NCBI GenBank assembly: GCA_039720395.1
Contig: CM077824.1
Coordinates: forward strand, 22,592,013-22,656,012
Length of the DNA: 64,000 nucleotides
Direction of reading: 5' to 3'
DNA from: Liquidambar formosana
Lineage: Eukaryota; Streptophyta; Magnoliopsida; Saxifragales; Altingiaceae
The notes beneath the pieces were generated by a model, which did no database searches, was not told where the DNA came from, and saw only the letters and a list, made by a program, of their open reading frames with translations. Below, piece by piece: positions 48,590 to 60,085 of this stretch (the first letter of the stretch is position 1; every line of letters starts with the position of its first letter). The position numbers and the translations under genes are program-made.

Positions 48590-48757
48590 CAGCACGTGTT
48601 GATATAAGTTACATTAGCACCATGCATTGGGGGTACGTTGTACCTTGTGCATCAAGCCAATATACCCCATAACTCACTAATGCACAAGGTAGAACCGCCA
48701 ATGCAGATGTTGATATAAGTTATATCAGTACGTGCTTATCTGATCGTCATCCTATCT
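48590..48757 (+). mobile_element. MITE family X, plus-strand copy (5' end shortened)
   Basis: Begins 'cagcacgtgttgatataagt' and ends 'ctgatcgtcatcctat'. It matches the neighbouring copies apart from the first ~15 bp. Confidence 0.75.
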
Positions 48758-48781
48758 ATATATATATATTTATAGACGTAT

Positions 48782-48962
48782 AGTCTTGATTAGGTCAGCA
48801 CGTGTTGATATAAGTCATATCAGCACCATGCATTGGGGGTTGTACCCCATGCATTGGCCCAATGTATCTCATAACCTACCAATGCATGAGGTACAACCCC
48901 TAATACGGGTGTTGATATAAGTTATATCAGTACATACTTACCTGATCATCATCCTATATATG
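48782..48962 (+). mobile_element. MITE family X, plus-strand copy
   Basis: 'agtcttgattaggtcagcac' to 'cctgatcatcatcctatata'. It is the best match to the 48226 copy. The four copies within 1.3 kb point to repeated insertion into, or local duplication of, one site. Confidence 0.78.
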
Positions 48963-49292
48963 TATACGTATATAATCCATGCAATACACAAACTCCATTT
49001 GTTATTGGATGCCCAACTAATAGTTAAGGTTTCTAGCTTGTGCTCCTTTATCTTTTTATTTGTGCTTATTTGTTTTCTTTTGATTCGTACTGATCTTTCT
49101 TGCATTCATTAATTGTTTGTCCTACTGTAAAATTCTGGCTCCACCCTTGCCACCGATTGTATCTTTATCAATAAGTTAAAAGAAGTCTGCCTTAAAAATA
49201 GGTTAGTATGTACACATTGGAAACCAAAATCATAAACCCCTTTAGGATCATAGCCAATAAAATTAAAAAATGTGACTCTAACATGTAAAACG

Positions 49293-50388
49293 TTTTCATC
49301 TTCTGCTACTTCTTGTTGCTGTTGTTGCACTTTATCTCTTCCATTTTAAGAGCTTTGTTTGGTGAGTTTGGTCTTGGACTCCTTGTCTTTTCCATTTAGT
49401 TGAATATGCAATTGGGTTTGGGCTTGTTTGCATCATATTGAGTTCTTTCTTTGATATTTATTTTGTAGGATTTATTGATTTGTTGGGTAGGGATTGATAT
49501 AAAGTTGATTTATTTTTTTTCTTCATAAATCATAACCATATTGAATCTTTAACTGGATTCCTTTTCATTATCATGTTAAGATCTTCATTTCTAGAAATTT
49601 TGTGAACTTCTCTTTCTGTTATATTCGATCAGATGGATTTATCTTTGATGGCTTGTGGTTTTTATTTATATAAAATCTTAAATCATTTTCTAGATTTTTG
49701 GTACTTTACAGGAGTACAAATATATTATTATTATTATTATTTTTCAATTTACTTTGAAAATTTCAAGCTAAGTTAATATTTTCATGTTTTTTTTTTATCT
49801 TGGAAAAAAAAACACACACACACACACACACACACTAGGGCACAAAACGGGTCAGGTTGGGTCCAAATTTGGGTCGGGTTAGATCATGAATTGGGCCAGG
49901 TGTGATCCATGCTAGGTTGGGTATCATTGGATTGAAGTGATTCGCGGGTTGGTTACATTGCTTCAAAAGGATATAGACTCATCTTGAGATTCTTGACAAT
50001 ACCAGCTTCAATGAGTATGGAAAGAAGGGTTCTTTTAAAAGCATTTAAATCTGAGCTTGTTTTAACTGATTTAGCTAAGGGCATGAAGGGGGCAGTTCAA
50101 AAAGCTGAAGAGATTTTGAATGTGCTCATGCAAAGCTTGTTTCCCTTCCCCTCTATCTAAAAAAGCAAGTTGACATTCATGAATGCTCATGATATTTTAT
50201 TTTTTTATTTTGGTTGCAATTAGTTTCAATTAGATTTAGGGCTTTTTTTTTTTTTTTTTTTCCGTTCAATTTACTTTGAAAATCTGAAGAAGGCTAACAC
50301 TTCGATGATAGTGTTTTGGAAGGAAAGAGAAAGGGGCAAAAAAAAAAAAAGGTTCATTAGTAGTTATATTTGGATTGGGTTTTGGTTG

Positions 50389-50432
<44 letters not shown>

Positions 50433-50435
50433 AGG
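49293..50435. other. Intergenic, simple-repeat-rich
   Basis: CA repeat at 49811-49836, T run at 50244-50262 and A run of about 45 at 50390-50429. The phrase 'tagggcacaaaacgggtc' occurs at 49837 and again at 50440. No gene recognised. Confidence 0.45.
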
Positions 50436-50697
50436 ACCTTAGGGCACAAAACGGGTCGGGTCAGAAAAATGGGTAGTGTCAGAATGTGAATTGGGTTTAA
50501 ATCTGGGTCATGTCATAATTAGGTCAGTTGCGGATTGGTTTTGGGTTTGCACAGTAATTGGGTTAGACATAACCCAACCCATTAATGGCACAAATTACAT
50601 AACCCATTAATGACCCAACCCAAACCCAAACCCAACCCAACCCAACCCATTTATTCTAAACCCAAACCCACCCAACCCGCCCAAATTGCAAGGCCTA
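50436..50697. mobile_element. Possible hAT-type MITE rich in GGGTT/AACCC
   Basis: It begins 'tagggcacaaaacgggtcgg' and ends 'cccgcccaaattgcaaggccta'; TAGG and CCTA are inverse, with GGGT-rich and ACCC-rich subterminal parts. No target duplication was fixed. The AACCC runs here are not telomeric. Confidence 0.4.
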
Positions 50698-51751
50698 GGT
50701 GTAGTCAGGATGTCAGATTTTTAGAACCTCCTTCCTAGACGCCGTTTGGAGTAGTTGACGGAAACGTCAATTTTTTGGTGACGGTGTGAACCAGATTCAA
50801 TTGAGCAGGAATTCAAATTTTGAGATCAAAATTTTTTCATACAAGATGTCAAACATTGATGAAATTGTATACACACGCCCTCTCTCTCACTCTCTTTCTC
50901 TCTCTTCTCACCGGAAAAATCTCATCCGCTATAGTCGGCGGCAAGCTCTGCCGGTAGCTGTTGCTATCGCTGCCATTTACAAGCAGTCAAGCTCCGCCCC
51001 TTCTACTGCAAATCTCACTCGTCATTCTCTACCGTTAGTAGATTGACGGTCTCTCGGCTAATGAAACTTAGGTACGTCATTCTATTTCTACTCTCCCTTC
51101 CTCCATGGTCTCACCTCTCAATCCTCCCTTCGTCTTTAGATTAATAACGCAAACCATCTGTTTGATAAAAAACCTTAAGGATAATGTAAAATTGGTAGTT
51201 GCCAATGACCAATGACCAATCTTGTACTGGAAATAATTCATTTTTATGGTTCTTTTCCATCACCAATTGAAATAGAATCTATGTACTTGTACAGATTCCT
51301 ATGATTAAAGTATTCAAATCATTCAAACGATGCTAAAAACTGTATATTGTTATCTCCCTTCTAGTAAGACCCACACCCGAGGGTTATTGGTTTTCATCCG
51401 GAGTAACTTAATGTTTGCTTGATATAATTACTGACACACATGTAGCCTTTTTCCATGCTGTTGTTAGTTTAATATAAAAACCAGACTACATCTTTGTAAG
51501 CAATCATATTGCAGAAGATCATGAGATTATGAAGCTTGATTCCCAACCTTCCACTTAGAGAAATAAAGTATAATAATCACACATGATATTTATAGATAGC
51601 AATCAATTGGCATCATAGTGGTCATAATATTAATTGATCGTAAATTCAATAAAAATAAGCAATCATAAATATGGTCCTGTATTCCCCAAGGTCACTTGAG
51701 TTGCATATTACTTAGCCGTGATCTTTAATTGCCGGTCTCACATTTTAAATT

Positions 51752-51862
51752 AAAAACTCACTTTCAATCTGTAAGGCATGCTTTGCTATGCCAGTGGAAA
51801 TCCTTATGGCATAGCGAAGCATATCGTTTCCAGCATGCCTTGCAAATTGAAAGCGAGTTTTT
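51752..51862. repeat. Near-perfect hairpin of about 110 bp
   Basis: 'aaaactcactttcaatctgt' with 'aaggcatgctttgctatgcc' on the left is the inverse of 'ggcatagcgaagcatatcg' and 'catgccttgcaaattgaaag' with 'cgagttttt' on the right. One arm lacks about 15 bases. It could be a tiny MITE or a young small-RNA precursor. Confidence 0.75.
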
Positions 51863-51954
51863 ATGATAGATATCTTCTTTTGATTTTGTTTATTATGCTC
51901 AATTTGATTTAAAATTAACTCTTAATATATATATATATATATATCATTCTTCAG

Positions 51955-52098
51955 GGAAATGGTGAATATGAACTTTTCAAGGATCTAATATTTGACAACT
52001 ACCTTCTCAAGCAAAAAGTTATCTTCGAATTTATGAAAATTCTGAACACCACAATGGAATTAAGGGCAAAAAACTCCATCTTTTTCCATAGCATTTGA
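51955..52098 (+). pseudogene. Exon-like open frame, unidentified
   Basis: After a 'cattcttcag' acceptor-like site the frame reads GNGEYELFKDLIFDNYLLKQ and continues KVIFEFMKIL to a TGA at 52096. The base composition is more coding-like than the surroundings. I do not recognise the protein. It sits inside the element with inverted arms, so it may be captured. Confidence 0.4.
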
Positions 52099-52413
52099 AG
52101 GAACAAGATGGAAACCATTATTATCTTAGTATCACTATGAGTAAAAATGGTATTAGCACCTAAAAATACATTAAAAACCTAATAGATTTGGTGCATGTAA
52201 TAAAGTAGACTGGGGTTCAAAGGTTGCTAAAAACCAAATAGACTCATCTCAAATGTAATTTAAAATGAAATGAAAGACTTCATTTCCATTTACTGACCAA
52301 ACAAAGTCATAGCTGCCCAGCATTCAACTAGTCATTTACCATTTGATGTGACTCGGCCATCGCTTCATTGTGATGTTTCTACCATATATCTAACTTTGTT
52401 ATGATTTTTTCAG

Positions 52414-52533
52414 GATGTTGCCTTATGTGATCTACTTGAGGACAATAGGACACAATGCTTCTTGGAGTAATGTAGGGCACATCAGATGGAGCTCTTCCTT
52501 CAAGAATTTATTATTTCAATACAACCCAATTGA
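52414..52533 (+). pseudogene. Exon-like open frame with an internal stop, unidentified
   Basis: A 'gattttttcag' acceptor-like site precedes DVALCDLLEDNRTQCFLE, a TAA at 52468, then CRAHQMELFLQEFIISIQPN and a TGA at 52531. It may be the last exon of the same captured gene as 51955. No function is assigned. Confidence 0.38.
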
Positions 52534-53206
52534 GTTGCCAAATGTAGAAGGCAGAAAATGAATTTTAAGTTTGCTAGTGTACATCGTTATTTATGTAGAA
52601 TAAGGGTCCAGATGGCATTGTTTACAATTTAGTTGGTAGTGATGAATTTTGAGGTGATGAAAGGTCTCCAATTGTGTAGCTTGGGACTTATGCCATTTCT
52701 TTGTTTTACTTCCCCAAGCAGATTCTATTCTGGTTTATGTAGGTAGTTATTGACTTATTGTGCACTTGTATTCTCTATTTTTTAAAGATATTTTTAAACT
52801 CTTAATGTTGTAAATAGGTTATTCACACTATCTTGTTTGGAATGATGACCTTAAAATCGATGAGAGTCCTTTGAATAAGTATTCACTAACCTTATAACAC
52901 AACTACAAACATTCCCACATGGATTATTTTAATACCCATATTTCTATAATCAAGCGTAGAAGCTCTTAGGATTGTGGGTAATTTTTACACCCAATTTTCT
53001 ACAATCAAGTCCAAATTTCTTGGGATAAGGTTCAAACATTGTTAATATTCATTCAAACATTCCCTTATTAACATTTATTGAAACTCAAAGTGTACAAGTT
53101 TTACTTTACTTTGTTTTTCATCAATGTATTCTGATAAAAAAATAAATAAATAAATATTAGAGCATTGCTACAATTAGACCATTAGGCCATTTAGTTGCCT
53201 CAAGCC

Positions 53207-53397
53207 TAGGGGTGTTAATGGTTTTGGTTAAAACTGAGAACCTAACCGAACCAAACCGAACCGGACGGTTTCGTTTGGTTTTTTTGTCATTAGGTTTGGT
53301 TATGGTTTTAATTCTAGAAAACCGAACTAAATTGGTTTGGTTTTGGTTTTCAGTTTTAAAAAACCAAACCAAACCGAAAAACCGAAAAAACCGAAAA

Positions 53398-53449
<52 letters not shown>

Positions 53450-53760
53450 TAAAGTTTGACATATTGATATATGTCAATATATTTCTATTTTGATACAATG
53501 CTTAAAGTTTTTTTTTTTTTGTTGCTAATGTAATGCTTTTATTAAAAATGTTTTTATTTGGAGTTTGGCATGTCATTTTTTTCATTTTCAATTATTTATT
53601 GCTATTTGATAGGTTAAAACCAAAACCGAACCGAACCAAATTGAAATTTTTTTTGTTTTGTTTGGTTTGGTTTTGGTTTGGTAGGAATAAAACCGAAGTA
53701 TAATGATTTGGTTTGAAATATCCCCTAAAACTGAACCAAACCGAACCATTAACACCCCTA
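53207..53760. mobile_element. hAT-type MITE, 554 bp, perfect 8-bp target duplication
   Basis: Flanked by CTCAAGCC (53199-53206 and 53761-53768). The ends TAGGGGTGTTAATGGTT and AACCATTAACACCCCTA are perfect inverse repeats. Subterminal sequence is full of GGTTTGGTT/AACCAAACC, as in many plant hAT elements. The interior holds a (TA)n tract (53401-53445). No coding capacity. Confidence 0.93.
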
Positions 53761-53768
53761 CTCAAGCC

Positions 53769-55139
53769 TTTTTTTTTTTTAAATTAACTATTAAGGGTAT
53801 CTTAAGTCTTACTCCTGCCAAGGTTTCGACTCAGACTATTTCCCTAACGACCCGTGTGAGATTGAACTATGGAAACACGCAACTGATTTTACATTTGAAA
53901 TTACAAAGCCAAAACAATGGCACCAATAAACTGCAATGCACTCACAACCCATATTAGGCTCTTAGTATTGCATTTGCTTCTCAACAATTATATTCTTCTT
54001 CATCCTTGCCAGTTCATTGTTTGACAAATTTACAACAATGAACATCTCCCTCTGTATTAGGCATTTCAACTTTGCCCCTATCTTGCATGTTGCATGCACA
54101 ATTTTTTAAAAAAGACTTCAACTCACCCTACAAAATCAAGTTGATTTGATTTGATTTCAAACCTACACAACAAAAATTCCAGAAACAAATAAGAATGGAG
54201 CAATTTATGAAAAATCATATTTAAAAAGATCAATTAGATATTAACGAAACATTGAAAGAAATTCACATTGTACGTTGAAGCATATAAGAAACCGATCTTG
54301 ATCAAATTTTAGATTTAAATCCAATTATTGACTTGCTTATTTTTGTGTGCTTATCTTTTTTTACATGAATGAATTTATATACACTACATTGATAATCTCC
54401 CCCAGATTTTACAACAAAGAAAACAGAGCCTAAATGTTTGCAAGACTTGGTTATTGTAGAGAATGTATACTGCCTTGTGAGGCTAATTCTTTCCCAGCAT
54501 AAGATATGCCAAAGTTTCACAGTGGATAGACGCGTTATTTTTTTTTTATGATCACACTGAATTCATATTATAAATGCACTTAATTTATCATGAAAACAAT
54601 GTTAATTTGACTCATAAATAGGAAGGAAACTGCATTTTTCCAATAATATGAAACTCCTCACAGGCCCAATTTTTCAAACATGTGGTGGGCAAAAGAAACC
54701 AAAAATATTTTGAGTCTGTAATCGGAAGGCAATGATCTAACAATGGGTTACAATCATAAAGGATTAAGCAACAAACAAGTAATACGCAAGTTCCATCATC
54801 TTGATCTATTACAACTATAAACTCAAAACTACTTGTTTCACGAGAAATTGATTTAAAATAATTGTAGTCAGCCACATTCAGAATTAGTAATTGCAAAAAG
54901 AAAAGAATGCTTTACTTTCCCATCATTCCCAGTGACTGGTCGACCGATGGTGGTCGTTAACTACTGTGCCGACATTGGTGGCTGCAACGGTGGCTGTACT
55001 GATTATTAGCGACCATGGTTGCGCGGTGGTTGTGCCTACATTGATGGTCATCAAAGGTAAAAATCTTGTAGCTAGAGAGAACCATGTGCAGAGAGATTAT
55101 TTGGAGAGAAGAGCAACGAGGTGTAAGTAAAGGTTGAGA
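53769..55139. other. Interior of the inverted-arm element, no gene recognised
   Basis: AT-rich. The minus-strand open frames 54302-54520 and 54612-54896 show no motifs. GC-richer sequence at 54935-55060 has repeated 'ggtggt' words leading into the right arm. Confidence 0.35.
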
Positions 55140-55883
55140 GGTAGAGAAGGTAGAAAGCCAGATTTGCAGTAGAAGGGGTGGAGCTCAACTGATTGTCAAT
55201 GGCAGCGATGGTAACAGCTACCGGCAGAGCTTGCCACCGACCATAGCAGATGAGATTTTTTCGGTGAGAAGAGAGAGAGAAAGAGAGAGTGAGAGAGAGG
55301 ACGTGCGTACAATTTCATCAATGTTTGACATCTTGTTTGAAGAATTTTGATCTCAAAATTTGAATTCCCGCTCAATTGAAATCTGGTTCACATAGTCATA
55401 AAAAAATTGACGTTTCCGTCAACTACTCCAAACGGCGTCTGGAAAGGAGGTTCTAAAAATCTGACATGCTTACTATACCTGACATGGGCACTTTCAAACA
55501 ATCTCATTGGCTGGTCTGACCACGTCAAATTGATGACGTGATCAAACCGTTTGATGCAAGTTTTTCTCTAACTGGAGACTTTAAATGTTTGAGAAGGTTG
55601 ACTAAAGTTGACCTTTTTTACTTTTCTTGAAGTGTGTGGGCTTCTAACCAATGATTTTTCTCGACAAAAATGAGATGTCTACAAATATCAACTATAGTGA
55701 TAATTCTAATATTTTAAAATATTTTAATTCAAGGTAATGAATTTATGTGTTCAATCCTATGTAAAATTTTTTGAATTGTTTAATTTGAATTAGATAACCA
55801 AACATGCCCAAAATGATTGATTTTGAAAATTCATTAATTTGAGTTTATTTTCTTCTTTATTTGAGTACCAAATTAAATGACCG

Positions 55884-58045
55884 GCGCCTTCTTGCAACTT
55901 TGATTGGCTAAAGTAGTTTGATGAATGTCAAGTGTGCTTGTAGGCTTGTAGCTTCTTCGCTTTGGATACAAGTTTCATAGACCAAGTCAAGGGAGAGAGC
56001 TTGTGAGAACAAAAATAAAATAAAATATGGAGGATGATGAATTGTGGAAGAGAAGGGAAAATGTTATTTTGGTCTACACTTTGTTGTACTATATGTATTT
56101 AGAATGATAAAATTATGAGACCTATTGAGATGATTAAATTTTAAAAATTAAAATTTTCTTAAATACACGTAATAAAGACAAAGTATGAAGTAAGGTGTGA
56201 GACAAGGTACCTGGCGGCAAGCGGAGGGCAAACCATGGATCCTAGTGACATAGGACTCTAGGAGTGGTATCTGGAGATTTTTAAATGATTTTTAAAGACT
56301 GAAGAAGCACGGGACAGGTTAGTTATTTAGGGAAAATAACCGATGCATTTGCCTTTTCAAGAGTAATCCCCAAGAAGGATGTTTTTGTTTCCAACAGTTT
56401 ATAATAAAGTTGGTAGTCAATTTGTTAGAAGTCAATAATTAGAGGACTTACTGCAACAGAGGCAAATCTTTTGGTAATTTCCCCCATTATTTATCGGCCA
56501 AGGGTGGTAGGCAGGATTATCTGACGAAGGCTGGACTCTCTGACTAGTGACTAGTAGAAAAGGGCAAGAGTGATTTGAATCCACTCCCTGCAAAAGGCCT
56601 TGCTTTTCACAGAGGACCGTGCTGGCATTGATATCGATAGGAAGGAGGACCACAACAGCACTTCCTTTCCACAGAGGACTGTGAAGGTGTGAGACAAGGT
56701 ACCTTGCGGCAAGCGCAGGACAGACCATGGATCCTAGTGACATAGGACTCTAGGAGTGGTATCCGGAGATTTTTAAATGATTTTTAAAGACTGAAGAAGC
56801 ATGGGACAGGTTAGTTATTTAGGGAAAATAGCTGATGCATTCGCCTTTTTAAGAGTAATCCCCAAGAAGGATGTTTTTGTTTCCAACAGTTTATAATAAA
56901 GTTAGTAGTCAATTTGTTAGAAGTCAATAATTAGAGGACTTACTGCAACAGAGGCGAATCTTTTGGTAATTTCCCCCATTATTTATCGGTCAAGGATGGT
57001 AGGCAGGATTATCTGACGAAGGCTGGACTCTCTGACTAGTGACTAGTAGAAAAGGGCAAGAGTGATTTGAATCCACTCCCTGCAAAAGGCCTTCCTTATC
57101 ATAGAGGACCGTGCTGGCATTGATATCGATCGGAAGGAGGACCACAACAGCACTTCCTTTCCACAGAGGACCGTGCTGGCATTGATATCGATAGGAAGGA
57201 GGACCACAAGGAGCGGAGAAATATCCTCCAAGTTTCCAATTCGAGTGTCAGGTGTGGGGACATTTTCCGCAAGTCTTTTAGGGTCTTTTAGGCTATGTAT
57301 GATTGAGAGAAATAGAGAGAAGAGAAGATAAGTTATTTTTCTCGTTTGCACTATTAAGTTAGAAGAGAAGAGAAGAGAAAGGAATTGAAAAAAAAATGGA
57401 GAGAAAATAAGATTCTTTATTTTTTTTCTCCAAATTGAAGAGATTTAGAAAGAAATGAAGAGAAAATAAATTATTGAATGATGAAATGATAATTATACCC
57501 CTTACACTTTTTGTTTAATATATAAAAAAAGTAATTATGTAATTATGATTATTTTCTATTATTTTCTCTTTATTAACGAGATTTATTAATCAAACAGGAT
57601 GAAGAAAGTTATTTTCTCTTATTTTCTCTTCTCTTCTCCTTCCTTCTCTTCACTTCTCTTCATTTCTCTCCATCTATAAACAGCCTTGGAGTAGGAAAAG
57701 TGAGGAAGGGAGGAAGAAAGAAAGGACGAGAAAGAAAGGAAGAAAAAGGGAAAGAATGGAGAGAGTTGGGGAATATATATCTCCATAACCGCGCCAACGC
57801 CTTGTTACAACTTTGATTGGCTCAAGTAGAATGATGAATGTCAAGTGTGCTTGTAGGCTTGTAGCGAACAACTTGTAGCTTGTTCGCTTTGGATATGAGT
57901 TGAAAAGACCAAGTCAAGGGAGAAAGGGAGAGAGAACAAAAATAAAATAAAATAAAAAATGTAGGATGATGAATTATGAAAGGGCAAGTTAAGGACTAAA
58001 GACCATGGATCCTAACGGCCTGGCAGTGGTATCCGGAGATTTGGG
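55884..58045 (+). repeat. Region framed by a direct repeat and holding a 492-bp tandem duplication
   Basis: 55884-56055 recurs at 57793-57985 ('aactttgattggct', 'gatgaatgtcaagtgtgctt', 'gaccaagtcaagggag', 'aggatgatgaatt'). The following block 'ccatggatccta' ... 'gtggtatcyggagat' recurs at 56235, 56727 and 58002. So 55884-56285 and 57793-58045 look like copies of one segment. No gene recognised; the open frames here are repeat-derived. Confidence 0.75.
56194..57177 (+). repeat. Tandem duplication of a 492-bp unit
   Basis: Units 56194-56685 and 56686-57177 both begin 'ggtgtgagacaaggtacct' or near it and agree closely throughout. A smaller block, 'accgtgctggcattgatatc' plus 'aggaggaccacaa', then occurs again at about 57162-57210. 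The few differences suggest a recent event. Confidence 0.9.
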
Positions 58046-58145
58046 TAGCCTTAGCGGGGGCGGAGTCAGGATTTATTTACTGTATGTTTTAGTTTATTTT
58101 AATATATATGTATTTCCTATGCATTTATCCTGGGTTCACTTATTT

Positions 58146-58159
58146 TGGTATCAGAGCCA
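58146..58159 (+). other. Pararetroviral primer-binding site, plus-strand copy
   Basis: TGGTATCAGAGCCA, complementary to initiator tRNA-Met, about 180 bp before the movement-protein start at 58342. Confidence 0.88.
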
Positions 58160-58341
58160 AGTGGTTTCCTTTGTTGACAGATTTATTTATAAAGTATTTT
58201 TGATTGATCTGGTTCTAGATTGATCTCTCTATTTTTACTGGTACTGCATTTTTGGTGTGTTAAGGCAGGACTAGCCGCATTATCACCTTCAGCAGTGTAA
58301 AAATGGTCAGTCTCTAGAATTTCAGTCTCTTAAATACGAAT

Positions 58342-58671
58342 ATGAATAGATTTTTCCAAAACAATTCTACTAGGTCTAATGCCTCAACAAGTGAACAAAG
58401 TACGAGTAGTTCTGTTTCTTATTTTTCTCCAGATACCACCATAGTTAATAGTAAGCAAGAAGTATATGAAGATATGGAAAAAGATTTTGATAATTGGGAA
58501 ATACCAAAGGTACATCCCACAACTATATATAAAAGGGGAACATTTAATTTTAAAACTGATTATGCGATAAAAACCGTTGAGCAAACTATTCCATTTTCTT
58601 CTGATCATGAAACAATTCCATTATTATCAAAACAAACTATTTTAAAACATTTAACAAAAAATTATAAATAT
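58342..58671 (+). pseudogene. Movement protein, first ~110 codons, plus-strand copy
   Basis: MNRFFQNNSTRSNASTSEQS matches the start of the minus-strand movement protein (62125) with a few replacements. At about 58672 the match ends and the frame runs into antisense coat-protein sequence to a stop near 58749. It is therefore a truncated start, joined to the rest by rearrangement. Movement proteins of this group modify plasmodesmata; this part lacks the core domain. Confidence 0.85.
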
Positions 58672-60085
58672 ATTTATATGTTTTATCAAATCTATTTAGA
58701 ATGGATTTTAAATTATAATCAGAAGGTATATCATGGCTTGTTTTCATAGATTGGCTAATTGTATTAGAAAGGTTTTGTAAATATGTTCTTTTAAAGTCTA
58801 GATCCATAATTGTATCAGCAAAGTCTAATAATTGTCTTTCTTCTTTTGTTAAGGGCATTAAGGATTTTTCTGAAGGTTTATTGCAACATGTTGAAGATGT
58901 ACAATTTTTTATGGGAGAACTATCTTCTTGTTCAGATTCAAAATCAGAGGAAGAAGATGATGAAGATGTTTCTGGAATATCATCTTGTTCGATTTTATTA
59001 ATGTCTTCAGTAGATTGTATTTCAGATTCTGTATCAGAATGTTCTTTTAATAAATTATACAACTGTAATTTAAGTTCATCAGGAATTTCTAAAGAGTCAA
59101 TGTTATCTTTTAATTTGCAATTGTTTTTATAATGACCTAATTTTTCACATTTCCAGCACTTAGAGGTTTCTCTGAAGGATTGAGGCTTGTGAGATTTATT
59201 AGATTTATTTTTGGTGTTGGTTTGTGATTTTTTAGCTTGATGTCGCACTGGATATCGTAACCAACTATATTTTCTATTTTTATAACGATATTTAGAAGAA
59301 TGAGTTTGTTTTGGTTTTTTGTATGATTTCTTTTGAGTTTTTCTCATCCTTGAAGATGGGGCTTCAATCTTAGGATATCCAAATTGTTCACAAAATTGTC
59401 CTAATTCTTTTCTTCCTAATTTTTGTTGTTTCTTCATTTGTGCTTTTAATCTGAGATTTGTGCATAAAGCTAATCCTTCTGTTTGAATTAAGGAAATAAT
59501 ATCACCATAAGATAAAATATGATAATTAATTATGCCACCGTGTATTTCTCTTAGTTTTTGTTTAACCTTTTCACTAAATAATTTAGATAATCCAGCAATA
59601 AATCTTTCTTTCCAATAATCCTTTTGACAATCTTTTCTTAATAATACTTTACCTAAGAAAATATCTTTATACCATCGAAAATCATCTAGTGTTAGACATC
59701 TTAAATGTGAGAGTACTTCACTAGCTCGTTCAGTAATGGTTAAAGGATCTCTAAGAAAATGTTTAACAATTGTATATATTAGAGTATTTATATTATCTGA
59801 AACAGATTGTCCTCTTGCATCTAGAATAGGATTATTATTATCATCAACTTTGGTTGCATGTTCAATATTATAACGATCTTGGTCATGTAAAAAGTGATCC
59901 CACCAGCCTTTGAGTTGGCCAATAAAACCAGTGATGATTAAATGAAAAGCTTAACTATCCGAGGCATTTTGTCTATGTTTATATGCAGTAACTACTATAA
60001 GAATTTCATTCATTAATCCTAAAATTTGATATTCAGACATACTATCAATATTCCATTCATAGATAGAAGATCCACTATATTCACC
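58637..60085 (-). pseudogene. Coat protein region of the pararetrovirus, with zinc knuckle
   Basis: It continues the movement-protein frame after the stop at 60086-60088. Another TAA is at 59951-59953. The N-part contains GFIGQLKGWWDHFLHDQDR, a conserved caulimovirid coat-protein stretch. Basic residues (KKPKQTHSSKYRYKNRK) and the nucleic-acid-binding knuckle CWKCEKLGHYKNNC (near 59128-59160) follow. Then comes an acidic, Ser-rich tail and a final Cys pair (CTSSTCCNK). The last codons before the stop at 58637 are antisense to the inverted arm, so the true coat-protein sequence stops at about 58672. The following protease is missing. Confidence 0.85.

Larger units (their letters stand above)
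45883..49292 (+). repeat. Duplicated segment, copy 2
   Basis: Counterpart of 18602-22280. Relative to copy 1 it lacks about 170 bp and the 1.9-kb Mutator-like element, and it gains a 175-bp MITE (46009-46183) and about 1.75 kb of MITEs (47254-48990). The core blocks differ by frequent substitutions, so the duplication is old. It holds no gene that I recognise. Confidence 0.85.
50698..55479. mobile_element. Mutator-like element with about 370-bp inverted arms and exon-like content
   Basis: The arm 50698-51045 is the inverse of 55140-55479 with high similarity ('gtcagatttttagaacctcc', 'gacgccgtttggagtagttg', 'caagctctgccggtagctgt', 'ccttctactgcaaatct'). The arms include GC-rich, coding-like or 5'UTR-like DNA with a CT microsatellite. 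Between them lie two short exon-like pieces with AG borders (51955, 52414), a hairpin and a hAT MITE. No 9-bp duplication is evident at the ends, and no transposase is seen. An inverted segmental duplication is the alternative. Confidence 0.62.

Noticed and set aside
47648..48962. CRISPR-like array from regularly recurring units
   Set aside because: Units are ~185 bp, palindromic, irregularly spaced and in both orientations; the genome is a plant.
50580..50690. Interstitial telomere repeat (AACCC-rich)
   Set aside because: The words are irregular AACCCA/ACCCAA mixes, not the plant TTTAGGG repeat.
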